Below are positions 8,352 through 17,578 of a stretch of DNA of 64,000 nt, one piece after another (position 1 is the stretch's first letter; every line of letters begins with the position of its first letter). The notes below the pieces were generated by a model that made no database searches, was not told the origin of the DNA, and was given only the letters and a program-made list of their open reading frames with translations. A program made the translations under genes and the position numbers. Source of the stretch: CAVVNP01 sp963800235 (GTDB lineage: Bacteria > Actinomycetota > Acidimicrobiia > Acidimicrobiales > Iamiaceae); assembly GCA_963800235.1 (NCBI GenBank), contig CAWDAD010000001.1, positions 248,001 to 312,000 of the forward strand. Reading direction: 5' to 3'.

Positions 8352-10622
8352 ATGTCCGATCAGTCGGGCGAACCGATTGGATCGGTACTGGGGAACTATC
8401 GGATCGAGCGGTTGCTCGGTCGTGGGGGATTCGCCTCGGTCTACCTGGCCGAGGACGTCCGCCCGCAGCTCAAGCGCAAGGTGGCGCTGAAGGTCCTCAA
8501 CCCGGCCCTGGCCGCGGACGGGACCTTCCGCGAGCGGTTCCTGCGCGAGTCGGCGCTGGCGGTCGGCCTCGACGACCACCCGAGCATCGTGCCCGTCTAC
8601 GACGCCAGCGAGGTCGACGGGAAGCTCTACATCGCCATGCGGTTCATCGACGGGATCGACCTGAAGCAGGCGATCGACACCGAGGGCCAGCTCGATCCCG
8701 GCTACGTCGCCTCGGTCACCTCCCAGATCGCCGGCGCGCTCGACGTGGCCCACGCCGCCGGGCTGGTCCACCGCGACGTGAAGCCGGCCAACGTCCTGCT
8801 GTCGAAGAACGGCCAGCGCGCCTACCTGGCCGACTTCGGCCTCACCAAGCGGCTGAACGCCGATCAGGCGCTCACCCAGACGCCGGGCTACATGGGCACG
8901 ACCTTCTACTCGCCACCCGAGCAGTTCGAGGGCACCAACGTCACCTCCGCCGCGGACATCTACGCCCTCGGCGCGGTGATCTTCCACTGCCTCACCGGCG
9001 AGCCGCCGTTCCCCGGCACCCCCGAGTCGGTGATCGGCGCCCACCTGACCAAGCCGGTCCCGCTCGTCACCAGCTCGCGACCAGAGCTGCCGCCCGATGT
9101 CAACGACGTCATCACCCGGGCCATGGCCAAGGATCCGCGCGACCGCCAGCAGTCCGCCGGCCTGCTGGCCGCCGAGCTGTCCCGGGCCGTGGTCCCCGGC
9201 GACCGCACCACCGGTGCCACCACGCCGCCGGCGCCGTTCCCGATCTCCGACGCCGGCGCCACCGCCATCGGCCAGGCCCCCTCCAACCCCGGCGGGCCGG
9301 CGTCGTTCGGACCTCCGTCCGCCGGCCCCGTGTCGGCCGGTCCGTCGTCGGCGGGTCCGGCGTCGGCCGGTCCGGTGTCGACCGGAGCGCCGTCCGGCCC
9401 GACCAGCACGCCCCCGCCCCCGGGGACCCCGAGCACGCCGCCGGGGTCCACCGGCCCCCCGCCGCCTCCCGGCTCGGACTCGAGCCCGCCCGGGTACGGC
9501 GAGCCTCCGGGCCAGGGTCCGGCCTCGACGCCCCCGGGGTGGTCGAGCAGCCCCGGTCCCGGCGGCGGCTCGGCCAAGAAGCGGCGCACACCCCTGCTCA
9601 TCGGCGCCGGTGCGGTGGTGGTCGTCGCCCTCGTGGTCATCGCCGTCGTGGCGCTCAGCGGCGGGGGCGGCTCGAGCGGATCGGGCCCGACCACCGATGC
9701 CAAGCCGACCCAACCGGCGGCCTACCCCTCCAAGGCGGAGCAGTCGCTGCTCGCCGTGGTCCCGCGCGACCGCCAGAGCCAGTGCAAGCGGTCGACCGCC
9801 GCCTTCGGCAACGCCGAGGCCACCGTGCAGTGCAACTTCACCAGCGAGCAGGCCGACGAGCTGACCCTGGTCTCCTACTCCTCCTCGAGCGAGCTGACCA
9901 AGCAGTACAAGCAGGTGCTGTCGGACAACGCGAGCAACCTCGGCACCAACAGCGACTGTCGCTGGGTCGACAACGAGAGCAACCCGTACAAGGCACGCGA
10001 CGGCAACGGCGACGTGTCCTGCTACTTCGCCCGCGGCAACTCCTACCTGGTGTGGACCAACACCACCAAGCGGCAGCTGGGGGTCGCGTCGAAGAAGGGC
10101 AACGACTCGCTGGCCCTCTACAACTGGTGGGCCGACCTGGTGCACCGCACCGACAAGCCGGTCGCCCTGCGGTCGCCCTCGCCGGGCGAGAAGGCGCTGC
10201 TGCAGTCGCTGCCCTCGGAGTTCCGCGACTCCTGCCGCCACAACGAGGACCAGAACAGCGACGCCACTGGCATCACCGCCTCGGTCAGCTGCTCGCCGGC
10301 CGCCGCCGACGCCCCCGACTCCTCCAAGGTCGACTCGGTCGTCTACTACTCCTTCCGCGACACCCAGACGATGAACGAGAACTACGTGGCGCTGCTCACC
10401 CAGGCCGGAGCCCCGGCGGGCACGAGCTGCCCGGGTGAGATCACCTACACCGTCGACGACCAGTCCGCCGGCCGGCGGTTCTGCGCCCTGGCCAACGGCA
10501 AGGCCCAGGTCGTGTGGAGCCGCGACGCGGTCAACACCGTCGGGGTGGCCACCGCCACCGACAACGACTTCAACCAGCTGGTCGACGTGTGGTGGACCAA
10601 CGACGGCTACTACAACACCTGA
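8352..10622 (+). CDS. Receptor-type serine/threonine protein kinase (PknB-like)
   Basis: A 756-residue membrane kinase. Residues 16-280 form a Hanks-type kinase with the glycine loop GRGGFASVY, the ATP lysine K47, HRDVKPAN with catalytic Asp 142, and DFGLTK. The activation loop has TQTPGYMGTTFYSPPEQ. A long Gly/Pro/Ser-rich linker leads to one membrane helix near 414-435 (IGAGAVVVVALVVIAVVAL). The outside part contains two copies of a Cys-bearing domain of about 130 residues; the copies begin EQSLLAVVPRDRQSQC and EKALLQSLPSEFRDSC and end in similar VWT and VWS segments. There are no PASTA repeats, so the signal is not obviously muropeptide. Neighbouring FHA proteins are natural targets. Confidence 0.93.
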   Translation: MSDQSGEPIGSVLGNYRIERLLGRGGFASVYLAEDVRPQLKRKVALKVLNPALAADGTFRERFLRESALAVGLDDHPSIVPVYDASEVDGKLYIAMRFIDGIDLKQAIDTEGQLDPGYVASVTSQIAGALDVAHAAGLVHRDVKPANVLLSKNGQRAYLADFGLTKRLNADQALTQTPGYMGTTFYSPPEQFEGTNVTSAADIYALGAVIFHCLTGEPPFPGTPESVIGAHLTKPVPLVTSSRPELPPDVNDVITRAMAKDPRDRQQSAGLLAAELSRAVVPGDRTTGATTPPAPFPISDAGATAIGQAPSNPGGPASFGPPSAGPVSAGPSSAGPASAGPVSTGAPSGPTSTPPPPGTPSTPPGSTGPPPPPGSDSSPPGYGEPPGQGPASTPPGWSSSPGPGGGSAKKRRTPLLIGAGAVVVVALVVIAVVALSGGGGSSGSGPTTDAKPTQPAAYPSKAEQSLLAVVPRDRQSQCKRSTAAFGNAEATVQCNFTSEQADELTLVSYSSSSELTKQYKQVLSDNASNLGTNSDCRWVDNESNPYKARDGNGDVSCYFARGNSYLVWTNTTKRQLGVASKKGNDSLALYNWWADLVHRTDKPVALRSPSPGEKALLQSLPSEFRDSCRHNEDQNSDATGITASVSCSPAAADAPDSSKVDSVVYYSFRDTQTMNENYVALLTQAGAPAGTSCPGEITYTVDDQSAGRRFCALANGKAQVVWSRDAVNTVGVATATDNDFNQLVDVWWTNDGYYNT

Positions 10623-10637
10623 CCGGACGGCGACCGC

Positions 10638-12227
10638 TCAGGCCAGCTTCACCTTCACCTGCTGCACGGTGGTCGAGCCCCGCGGGATGACGCCGAGGGT
10701 GACCTCGGTGCCGGCCTTCTTGTCGCCGACCACCTTGCAGTAGCCGGGCAGGGTGCCGTCCATCGACCGGCCGTCCACCGACACCAGGAGCGCCCGGGCC
10801 TTGCCGAGGCCGGTGCGGGCGGCCGGCGTGCCCGGCACCACCTCGTCGATGATGAGGCCGGAGCGGGCCGGCAGCCCGGCTCCGGTGAGGTCGCCGTCGC
10901 TGGACGGGTAGTCGAGCCCGAGGCCGGTCCAGCCGAGCGAGCGGCCCTTGCGCAGGTCGGCCACGACCTCCTTCACGCGGTCGACGCCGATGGCGTAGCC
11001 CTCGTTCTGGATGGTGCGGCCGCCGACCACGTCGATGCCGGCGGAGTTGACCCCCACCAGCTGACCGCGGAGGTCGACGAGGGGGCCGCCGGAGTTGCCG
11101 GGGTTGATGGCGGCGTCGGTCTGGATCACGTTCTGGTAGTTGGGGACGTCGAGGGCGGCGATGTCGAAGCGGGTGCGGGCGACCGACACCAGCCCTCCGG
11201 TGGCGGTGAGGTTGCTCGTGTCCGACGCCGAGGCGGGGAAGCCGAGGGCGACCACCTGCTGGCCGAGGCGGACGTCGGCCTGGGACCCGAGGGGCATGGT
11301 TCGCAGCTTCTGGCGGTCCTTGACCCGCAGCACGGCCAGGTCCTCGCAGGGCGCGACCCCGACGATCTCGGCGTCGCGGTGCTTGCCGTCGACGCCGACC
11401 TGGAAGCTGTCGCCGCCGTTCACGACGTGGGCGTTGGTGACGACGAGCCCTTCACGGGCATCGAGCACCCAGCCGGTGCCGCTCGAGATCGGCGAGCCGT
11501 TCGAGGAGGTCTGCACCAGCACCACCGACGGCGTGGTCTCGGCGACGACCTGCTCGATGCTCATCGGCGCGTTGGCCGCGGTTCCCGACGACGTGCTGTC
11601 GGTAACCCCGGAGTCGCCGGTGTCGCTGCTGGTGGCCTGCGTGGTGCCGGAGCTCGAGGAGAACACCCCGGTGACGGCGAGGAGCAGGACCACCACCGCG
11701 ACGACGCCCACCACCCCGGCCACCACGGGGCCGCGCGAGCGGCGGGTGGGTACCCCGGCCGGCTCGGGCACCGGCCCGGGGGGCGGTGGAGGAGCGGGCG
11801 GAGGCGGGGCGGGCGGTGCACCGGCGCCGGAGCCCGGCCCGGGGGTGGCGCCGGGCCGCTGACCCGCCGGCGGGGTGGCGGCGGCGATCACCGACGGGCC
11901 GACGATGGTGTCGGTGCTGCTGGTGGTCCCCGAGGACGGGTCGGCCTGGACCACCAGCTCGGTGCCGCCGACGGTGATGACCTGGCCCGGCCCGACGGTG
12001 GTGGGGCCCTCGACGCGGATGCCGTCGACGAGGGTGCCGTTGGCCGAGTCGAGGTCGACCAGGACGGCGCGGTCGTCGTCGGTGACCTCGAGGGTGGCGT
12101 GGCGCCGCGAGGCGCGCTCGTCGTTGAGGACCAGATCGCAGTGGGTGTCACGCCCGATCGAGAACGGCCGGCCGCGGATGGCGATCCGGGTTCCGGCGCG
12201 ATCGCCGGTTCGGATGGCTAGCTCCAA
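10638..12227 (-). CDS. FHA-domain-fused HtrA-type trypsin-like serine protease
   Basis: A 529-residue protein with an unusual order of domains. Residues 1-95 form an FHA phosphothreonine-binding domain (FSIGRD, ERASRRHATL, DSANGT). After a Pro-rich linker comes one membrane helix (VVAGVVGVVAVVVLLLAV), then a trypsin-like protease with the triad His in VVTNAHVV, Asp in CEDLAVLRV and Ser in NPGNSGGPL, and a C-terminal PDZ-like domain. The FHA part should be cytoplasmic and the protease outside, so phosphothreonine signals could be linked to envelope proteolysis. The start is TTG. It converges with the receptor kinase gene with a gap of 15 bases. Confidence 0.9.
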   Translation of the reverse strand: MELAIRTGDRAGTRIAIRGRPFSIGRDTHCDLVLNDERASRRHATLEVTDDDRAVLVDLDSANGTLVDGIRVEGPTTVGPGQVITVGGTELVVQADPSSGTTSSTDTIVGPSVIAAATPPAGQRPGATPGPGSGAGAPPAPPPPAPPPPPGPVPEPAGVPTRRSRGPVVAGVVGVVAVVVLLLAVTGVFSSSSGTTQATSSDTGDSGVTDSTSSGTAANAPMSIEQVVAETTPSVVLVQTSSNGSPISSGTGWVLDAREGLVVTNAHVVNGGDSFQVGVDGKHRDAEIVGVAPCEDLAVLRVKDRQKLRTMPLGSQADVRLGQQVVALGFPASASDTSNLTATGGLVSVARTRFDIAALDVPNYQNVIQTDAAINPGNSGGPLVDLRGQLVGVNSAGIDVVGGRTIQNEGYAIGVDRVKEVVADLRKGRSLGWTGLGLDYPSSDGDLTGAGLPARSGLIIDEVVPGTPAARTGLGKARALLVSVDGRSMDGTLPGYCKVVGDKKAGTEVTLGVIPRGSTTVQQVKVKLA

Positions 12228-12293
12228 CCCGCCGTCCCGTCCCCAGCCGGTGCGGCGGCCACGGAACTACCCTCTGCGGGTGCTCCGAGTGCG

Positions 12294-14581
12294 GTGGGCC
12301 CGCCGGTGATCGCGTCGTCGGCGGGAGCGGTCTCGGAGAGCACCGTCGCCTTCGTGCTCATCGACACGGCGGTGATCATAGCGGTGGCCCGCCTGGTGGG
12401 AGCCGGCTTCAAGCGCCTCGGCCAGCCGCCGGTGGTGGGCGAGATCATCGCCGGGCTGGTGCTCGGCCCCTCGCTGCTCGGCAGCACCTGGTTGACGTCG
12501 GCGCTCGGCCTCGACCGCAGCCTGACCGACACCGTCTTCCCGATCGAGGCCCGCCCCTACCTGAAGGTGCTGGCCGAGCTCGGCCTGGTGCTGTTCATGT
12601 TCATCGTGGGCCTCGAGCTCGACATGAAGCTGATCCGGGGCAAGGAGCGGCTCGCCGCCGGGGTCTCGCTCACGTCGGTGGTGATGCCCTTCGCCCTCGG
12701 CATCGGGCTGGCCGCCGCCCTCGACGGGCAGGGCTACAAGCCCGACGGCGCCGACTTCCTGCCCTTCGCCCTGTTCATCGGGGCGTCGATGTCGGTGACC
12801 GCCTTCCCCGTGCTGGCCCGGGTGCTCACCGAGCGGCGCATGCACCGCACGCCGATCGGCGTGCTGGCGCTGGCGTGCGCGGCCATCGACGACATCCTGG
12901 CCTGGTCGCTGCTGGCCCTGGTGACCGCGGTGGTCCAGGCCTCGCTCGACAGCGGCTCGGGCGGCAACGTCGGCGGCGACCTGCTGGCGGTGCTCGTCCC
13001 CTCGATCGCCTTCGTGGCGTTCATGTTCCTGGCGGTGCGTCCCGTGCTGGCCCGCCTGCCCGCCCGGTACCGGGCGGCGGGGCGGCTCACCCCCGAGCTG
13101 CTGGCCGTCGTCCTCGGCGGCGTGCTGGTGTGCTCGTGGGTCACCTCCGAGATCGGCATCCACTCGATCTTCGGCGCGTTCCTGATGGGGGCGGTCATGC
13201 CCCGGGAGGGGGCAGTCGCCTTCACCCACGACCTGGTCGAGCGGATCGAGAGCGTGGCGGTGGTCGTGCTGCTGCCGCTGTTCTTCATCGTCACCGGGCT
13301 GCAGGCGGACGTGGGCGAGCTCGACCCCGCCGGCCTCGGCGTGCTGGCGCTGATCGTCGCCGTCGCCTGCGTGGGCAAGTTCGCCGGCGCGACCCTCGCC
13401 GGCCGGCTGCAGGGCCTGTCGCTGCGGCGGGCGGCCGCCATCGGCACCCTGATGAACACCCGGGGCCTGACCGAGCTGGTGCTGCTCTCGATCGGCCTCG
13501 ACAAGGGGGTGCTCAGCCCCGAGCTGTTCACCCTGCTGGTGCTGATGGCCATCATCACCACCCTGATGACGTCCCCGCTGCTGAAGCGCATCTACCCCGA
13601 GCGGGTGCTCGAGCACGACATCGCCGAGGCCGAGCGGGCTGCGCTCGGCCAGGTCGACGCCTACCGGCTGCTGGTGCTGGTCGACGACCCCGAGTCGGCC
13701 GAGCCGCTGGTCGAGGTGGCCTGCGAGCTGGCCGGCTCGACCGAGCCGGCGGAGGTGGTGGTGACCCGGCTCCGACCGCAGCCCGCGGAGCTGGAGCCGG
13801 GTGTCGGCGGATCGACCATGCCACTGCTGCTGATGGCCGACGCCATGGACGACCTCCACGTCCTGCAGGGGCTCGTCGAGGACCGGGGCGTGACCGGCGT
13901 CGCCTTCTCGCAGTTCTCCCTCGACGTGGTCGGCGACCTGGCCGAGCAGGCCGAGCGCCAGCGGGCCGACGTGGTGCTGGTCGGTGACGACCGGTCGGTC
14001 CCCACCCCCGCCGACCGGCCGCGGGAGGTCGCGGCGCGCCTGCCGAAGGACCTCGCCCTGGTGGTGGTGCCGACCGTCGCCGCCCTCGATCCGGGGCGGA
14101 CCGAGCTGGTGGTCGACGCCGGCCCCCACCCGCACGGCACCGGGGCCTTCGAGCTCGCCGCCCGCTGGGCGCTGGCCGACGGGCGGCGCCTGCGGGTGGT
14201 CGGCAGCGAGGCGCGGGACGCGAGGGCCGCGCCGTGCAGGCGACGGTCGAGGCCATCGACGCCGCCCGGTCCCGCTCCCCGGCCCGGGTCGCGGCGGACG
14301 GCTCGGGACCGGTCGAGGCGGGATGGGACGGTCCGGGACCGGTCGGTCCGCCGGCCGGCGGAGGTGAGCCGCAGCCGGCGGCCGTGGTGCGGGCCTGGGA
14401 CGGATCGCCCGGCGAGGTCGAGGCGGCCCGCACCGAGGCCGACCACCTCGGCGTCGTGGTGGTGCTCGTCCGCGGCGACCCGGCCCAGCTCGACCGCACC
14501 GGTGTCGACGAACTGATCGCCCGGGGCGCCCCGCCGGCCGGCGACGACGAGCCGGCACCGACGCCGGCGGGCGGCGGCTAG
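12294..14581 (+). CDS. CPA2-type cation/proton antiporter, apparent frameshift
   Basis: The N-terminal 390 residues form a sodium or potassium/proton antiporter with about twelve membrane segments, including LGQPPVVGEIIAGLVLGPSL, AAIDDILAWSLLALV (the acidic pair of the ion site) and IGTLMNTRGLTELVLLSIG. A cytoplasmic tail of about 370 residues resembles the stress-protein-like domains of related antiporters. The frame breaks near 14211, where one base appears to be missing; the continuing frame carries VQATVEAIDAARS and ends at 14581, giving about 762 residues. The GTG at 12294 is a guess with no strong ribosome site; 12306 is another option. Confidence 0.85.
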
Positions 14582-16081
14582 CTAGCGGACCAGCGAGGAC
14601 TCGAAGACCGCGACCCGCCCGCCCATGGCCAGCCGGGAGCCCGGCTCGAGCTTGATCGGCTCGCTGGTGGGCAACGCCCGCCACTGCGAGGTCTGCCGGT
14701 CGAAGAGGAACGACCCGTTGGTGGCCGACAGGTTGACGAAGTAGACGTCCCACTCCTGCAGGCGCAGCTCGGCGTGGACGCGGGAGATGGTCCGGCCGGT
14801 GTCGGTCAGCAGCAGCGGCAGCGCATCGCCCGACTGGATGAGGGAGCTGATGTCGGGCTGGCGACCGATGACGTAGTTGGCGCTGAGGGAGTAGGTGGTG
14901 CCGTCCTCGAACACCAGCACCCCGAGCGGTGGCCGGACGCCGGAGACCAGGTTCAGCGTCTGGTGGACCATGGAGATGCCGCACGACGAGCAGAACCGGG
15001 AGCGGGGGTCGTTGAAGTGGCCCCTCGAGCAGATCGTGCCGCGGACCATGACCTGGCCGGCCGACGAGTCGCTCTCGCGTGCCTCGGCCGGGTCCGGCTC
15101 GATGGGCAGCGGCTCGAGGTCGTGGTCCTCGTCCTCGTCGACGGCGCCGAGGAGCACGAAGTCGAAGTCGGCCGCCCGCTCGGCGGCCGGTTCGGCCGGG
15201 GGAGCGGCGGGGGCCGGCGGCGGCGGGGGAGGGGGAGGAGTCGCCCCGGCGGCCGGTGGCGAGGGGGAAGCCGGCGGTGGCGGGGTGGGCGCCGGCGGCG
15301 GCGGGGTGGAGGCGGGCGGCGGCGGGGTGGAGGCCGGCGCCGGGGTGGCGGGGGCCGGCGCGACGGGCGCAGCCGACGGCGGTGGAGCGGGCGGGGTGGG
15401 GGGCACCGATGGCCCGGGCGGCGGTGCGGCGGGTGCCGGCGGTGGGGCGGGTGCCGGGGGAGCGGCCGCGCTCGGCGGGGCGGCGCTCGGAGGCCCGGGT
15501 TCGGCCGGTGGGGCCGACGGCGGGGGGGCGGCGGCCGGGGGCGGCACCGAGTCGTAGGACTGGTCGCCGGAGGTGTCGGGCGGGGCGGAGGCCTCGACCA
15601 TCGGGGACTCGAGGTCGATGCCGCCGGCCGCGGTGACGCCCTGGACCAGGTCGAGGTCGTCGGCGACCTCGATGGGGTGGTCGCCGGGGCGGTGCACCGA
15701 CAGGCGGTGGCAGTCGCCGGTGACGAGCCGGTCGACGTAGGTGACCGACGTGGCCCCGGAGAGGTGCTCCTCGCCCTGCTCGGTGACCACCTCGACCTCG
15801 AGCTGGCCGGTCACGAGCACGGCCAGCCCCCGGTTGGTGCTGGCGATGGCGGCGAAGGACGGCAGCGACTCGCGGGTGCTGCCGGTGACGAGCCCGGCCA
15901 GCTGCCGGATCAGCACGACCCCCGGCTCGTCGGACATGGCCGCCTTGCGGCAGCGTCCGAGCAGGTCGGCGACCACGTCGGCCGGTTGGCGCTCGGCGCA
16001 GTAGAGGACGACGCCGGGGTGGCGCACGGCCAGGCCGGACTCGCCGGCGGCGGGGACGAGACGGGCGTCGTCGAGGTTCAC
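14582..16081 (-). CDS. FHA-domain protein with zinc ribbon and long Pro/Ala linker
   Basis: A 499-residue protein. The N-terminal 160 residues form an unrecognised globular region. Residues about 165-300 are a Pro/Ala-rich linker. Then come a two-CxxC-like ribbon (CSRGHFNDPRSRFCSSCG) and an FHA domain with YVIGRQPD, RTISRVHAEL and SATNGSFL. FHA domains bind phosphothreonine, so this is a probable partner or substrate of a Ser/Thr kinase. Its GTG start overlaps the stop of the kinase-like gene as GTGA, so the two are translated together. It is probably cytoplasmic, as no signal peptide or membrane segment is seen. Confidence 0.85.
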   Translation of the reverse strand: MNLDDARLVPAAGESGLAVRHPGVVLYCAERQPADVVADLLGRCRKAAMSDEPGVVLIRQLAGLVTGSTRESLPSFAAIASTNRGLAVLVTGQLEVEVVTEQGEEHLSGATSVTYVDRLVTGDCHRLSVHRPGDHPIEVADDLDLVQGVTAAGGIDLESPMVEASAPPDTSGDQSYDSVPPPAAAPPPSAPPAEPGPPSAAPPSAAAPPAPAPPPAPAAPPPGPSVPPTPPAPPPSAAPVAPAPATPAPASTPPPPASTPPPPAPTPPPPASPSPPAAGATPPPPPPPPAPAAPPAEPAAERAADFDFVLLGAVDEDEDHDLEPLPIEPDPAEARESDSSAGQVMVRGTICSRGHFNDPRSRFCSSCGISMVHQTLNLVSGVRPPLGVLVFEDGTTYSLSANYVIGRQPDISSLIQSGDALPLLLTDTGRTISRVHAELRLQEWDVYFVNLSATNGSFLFDRQTSQWRALPTSEPIKLEPGSRLAMGGRVAVFESSLVR

Positions 16082-16881
16082 GAGCCGCTCGCCAGGGCGT
16101 CGATGCGCGCCGCCAGGTCGGCGGCGGTGCGGGGTCGGTCGCCCGGGTTCGACTCGAGGCAGGACTCGATGACGTCCATCTCGCCGGGGGTCAGGTCGCC
16201 GCTCACCGTCGGGGTGGTGGTGAGGACCCGCCGGACGGCCAGCAGGGGATCGCCCGGGGGCAGGTCGCCGTACACCGACCGGCCGGTGAGGGCCCGGTGC
16301 AGGGTGACGCCGAGGGTCCAGATGTCGGAGCTGCGCGACGCCCGCTCGCCCCGGATGATGGCGGGGTCGACGTACTCGACGGAGTCGAGCCCGCCCATGC
16401 CGGTGATGGTCTGGCCCGGCGAGAGCACCTGGACCATGCCGAGGTCGGCCAGCTTGCCGCCGGTGTCGGTGACCATCACGTTGGAGGGCTTGATGTTGCG
16501 GTGGGCCTTGCCCGCCTCGTGGAGGTCGTGGGCCGCCCGGGCGGCGTCGGCCACCGCTGCCAGGATCTGGGCGCGGGTCAGCTGCTGGGACGGCGCCGCC
16601 AGGGAGCCGAGCGGGAAGTACTCCATGGCGTAGTAGAGCGACCCGGCCTCCTGGCCGGCGTCGTAGAGGGTGACCAGGTAGGGCGAGCGGACCTTGGCGA
16701 AGGTGCGCAGCTCGCGGGTCATGCGCCGGAAGGCGTCGTCGTCGGCGCCCACCTTGAGGACCTTCACCACGACCTTGTCGGCCTCGATGCCGAGGCGGTC
16801 GGGGGGTGCGGCCAGGTAGAACAGGCCCGTGCCGCCCTCGCCCAGGGTGCGTTCGAAGCGGTAGTCGCCGATGCCGTCCAC
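16078..16881 (-). CDS. Protein kinase-fold protein lacking the catalytic Asp (predicted pseudokinase)
   Basis: A 267-residue protein with a Hanks-type kinase fold and no other domain. It keeps the glycine loop (LGEGGTGLFYLA), the ATP lysine K40 (VVVKVLKV) and the metal Asp 146 in ADLGMVQ, in place of DFG. The catalytic loop reads HRNIKPSN, so the base Asp of HRD is Asn 129, encoded by AAC at 16497-16495. ATP binding is plausible, but phosphotransfer should be weak or absent. The GTG start lies two bases after the stop of the membrane protein gene, and the stop overlaps the FHA gene by four bases: a tight three-gene operon. A scaffold or allosteric role is the natural reading. Confidence 0.88.
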   Translation of the reverse strand: MDGIGDYRFERTLGEGGTGLFYLAAPPDRLGIEADKVVVKVLKVGADDDAFRRMTRELRTFAKVRSPYLVTLYDAGQEAGSLYYAMEYFPLGSLAAPSQQLTRAQILAAVADAARAAHDLHEAGKAHRNIKPSNVMVTDTGGKLADLGMVQVLSPGQTITGMGGLDSVEYVDPAIIRGERASRSSDIWTLGVTLHRALTGRSVYGDLPPGDPLLAVRRVLTTTPTVSGDLTPGEMDVIESCLESNPGDRPRTAADLAARIDALASGS

Positions 16882-16883
16882 GG

Positions 16884-17336
16884 TCAGATGATCCGCCCGC
16901 CGGAGAACCGCCACCGCAGGAAGAAGATCTTCATGGGGCCGTTGGCGAAGAGCCAGGTCACGATCCAGGTGGTGACGAACAGGATGAAGAAGGCCAGGCC
17001 GGGCACCCTCGGCGGCCCGGGCAGCGGGTTGAAGGCGGCCACGTGCAGCAGCAGCCAGGTCGAGAGGTACTCCGGCACGATCTGCAGGAAGTTGAACATG
17101 GCCGGCCAGTCCTTCTCCCAGCGGAACTGCATGAGCCCGTGGTAGATGGGCTCCCAGACCACGGCGCCGAACACGGCGACGATCACCAGGGCGGCGTAGG
17201 TGAGCTTGTAGACGTCGCCGAGCGGCGGGTTCCCGGGCACCGGCAGGACCGGGGTGATGATGGCGGTCCAGATGCCGCCGACGATCAGCACCACGAACAG
17301 GCGGGTCTGGATGCGCCCGATCAGCGTCGGCGTCAT
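16884..17336 (-). CDS. Small polytopic membrane protein, unknown
   Basis: The 150-residue product has about four hydrophobic segments: LFVVLIVGGIWTAIITPVL, LTYAALVIVAVFGAVVW, YLSTWLLLHVAAF and FFILFVTTWIVTWLF. There is a polar loop HGLMQFRWEKDWPAMFN and a short basic tail. No family is recognised. It is the first gene of the operon with the kinase-fold protein and the FHA protein, so it may be the membrane anchor or sensor of that unit. Confidence 0.75.
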   Translation of the reverse strand: MTPTLIGRIQTRLFVVLIVGGIWTAIITPVLPVPGNPPLGDVYKLTYAALVIVAVFGAVVWEPIYHGLMQFRWEKDWPAMFNFLQIVPEYLSTWLLLHVAAFNPLPGPPRVPGLAFFILFVTTWIVTWLFANGPMKIFFLRWRFSGGRII

Positions 17337-17578
17337 GTCGCGTCGGTCCTGCGGTCGGCCACCACGTGCCCCTCCCGTTCGGCGTCGCTCGGGACCCTAG
17401 CGAACCTCGCCGGGGCGCCGAGGGAGTGGAGCGGGCCGGGGGTGGGAAGGGCCCCGTCGATCCGCGCAACATGACATAACGTGCATTATCGGCGCAAGGG
17501 GGCGGGTCGGGAATGGCTCCGCCCTCCACCATGTTCTTGCGTGTGCAAGTACCCGAGAGGTTCCAAGAGGAGCGCCCG
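17337..17578. promoter_or_regulatory. Divergent promoter region between membrane-protein operon and pirin gene
   Basis: About 240 bases with no gene. The one AT-rich patch, ATAACGTGCATTAT near 17475-17488, has symmetric ends (ATAA and TTAT) and is the best place for a promoter or regulator site serving one of the two divergent genes. The exact elements cannot be assigned. Confidence 0.35.

Noticed and set aside
6692..10438. A 1248-codon plus-strand frame
   Set aside because: It covers the middle of the frameshifted TPR-like gene and then runs out of frame through the kinase gene.
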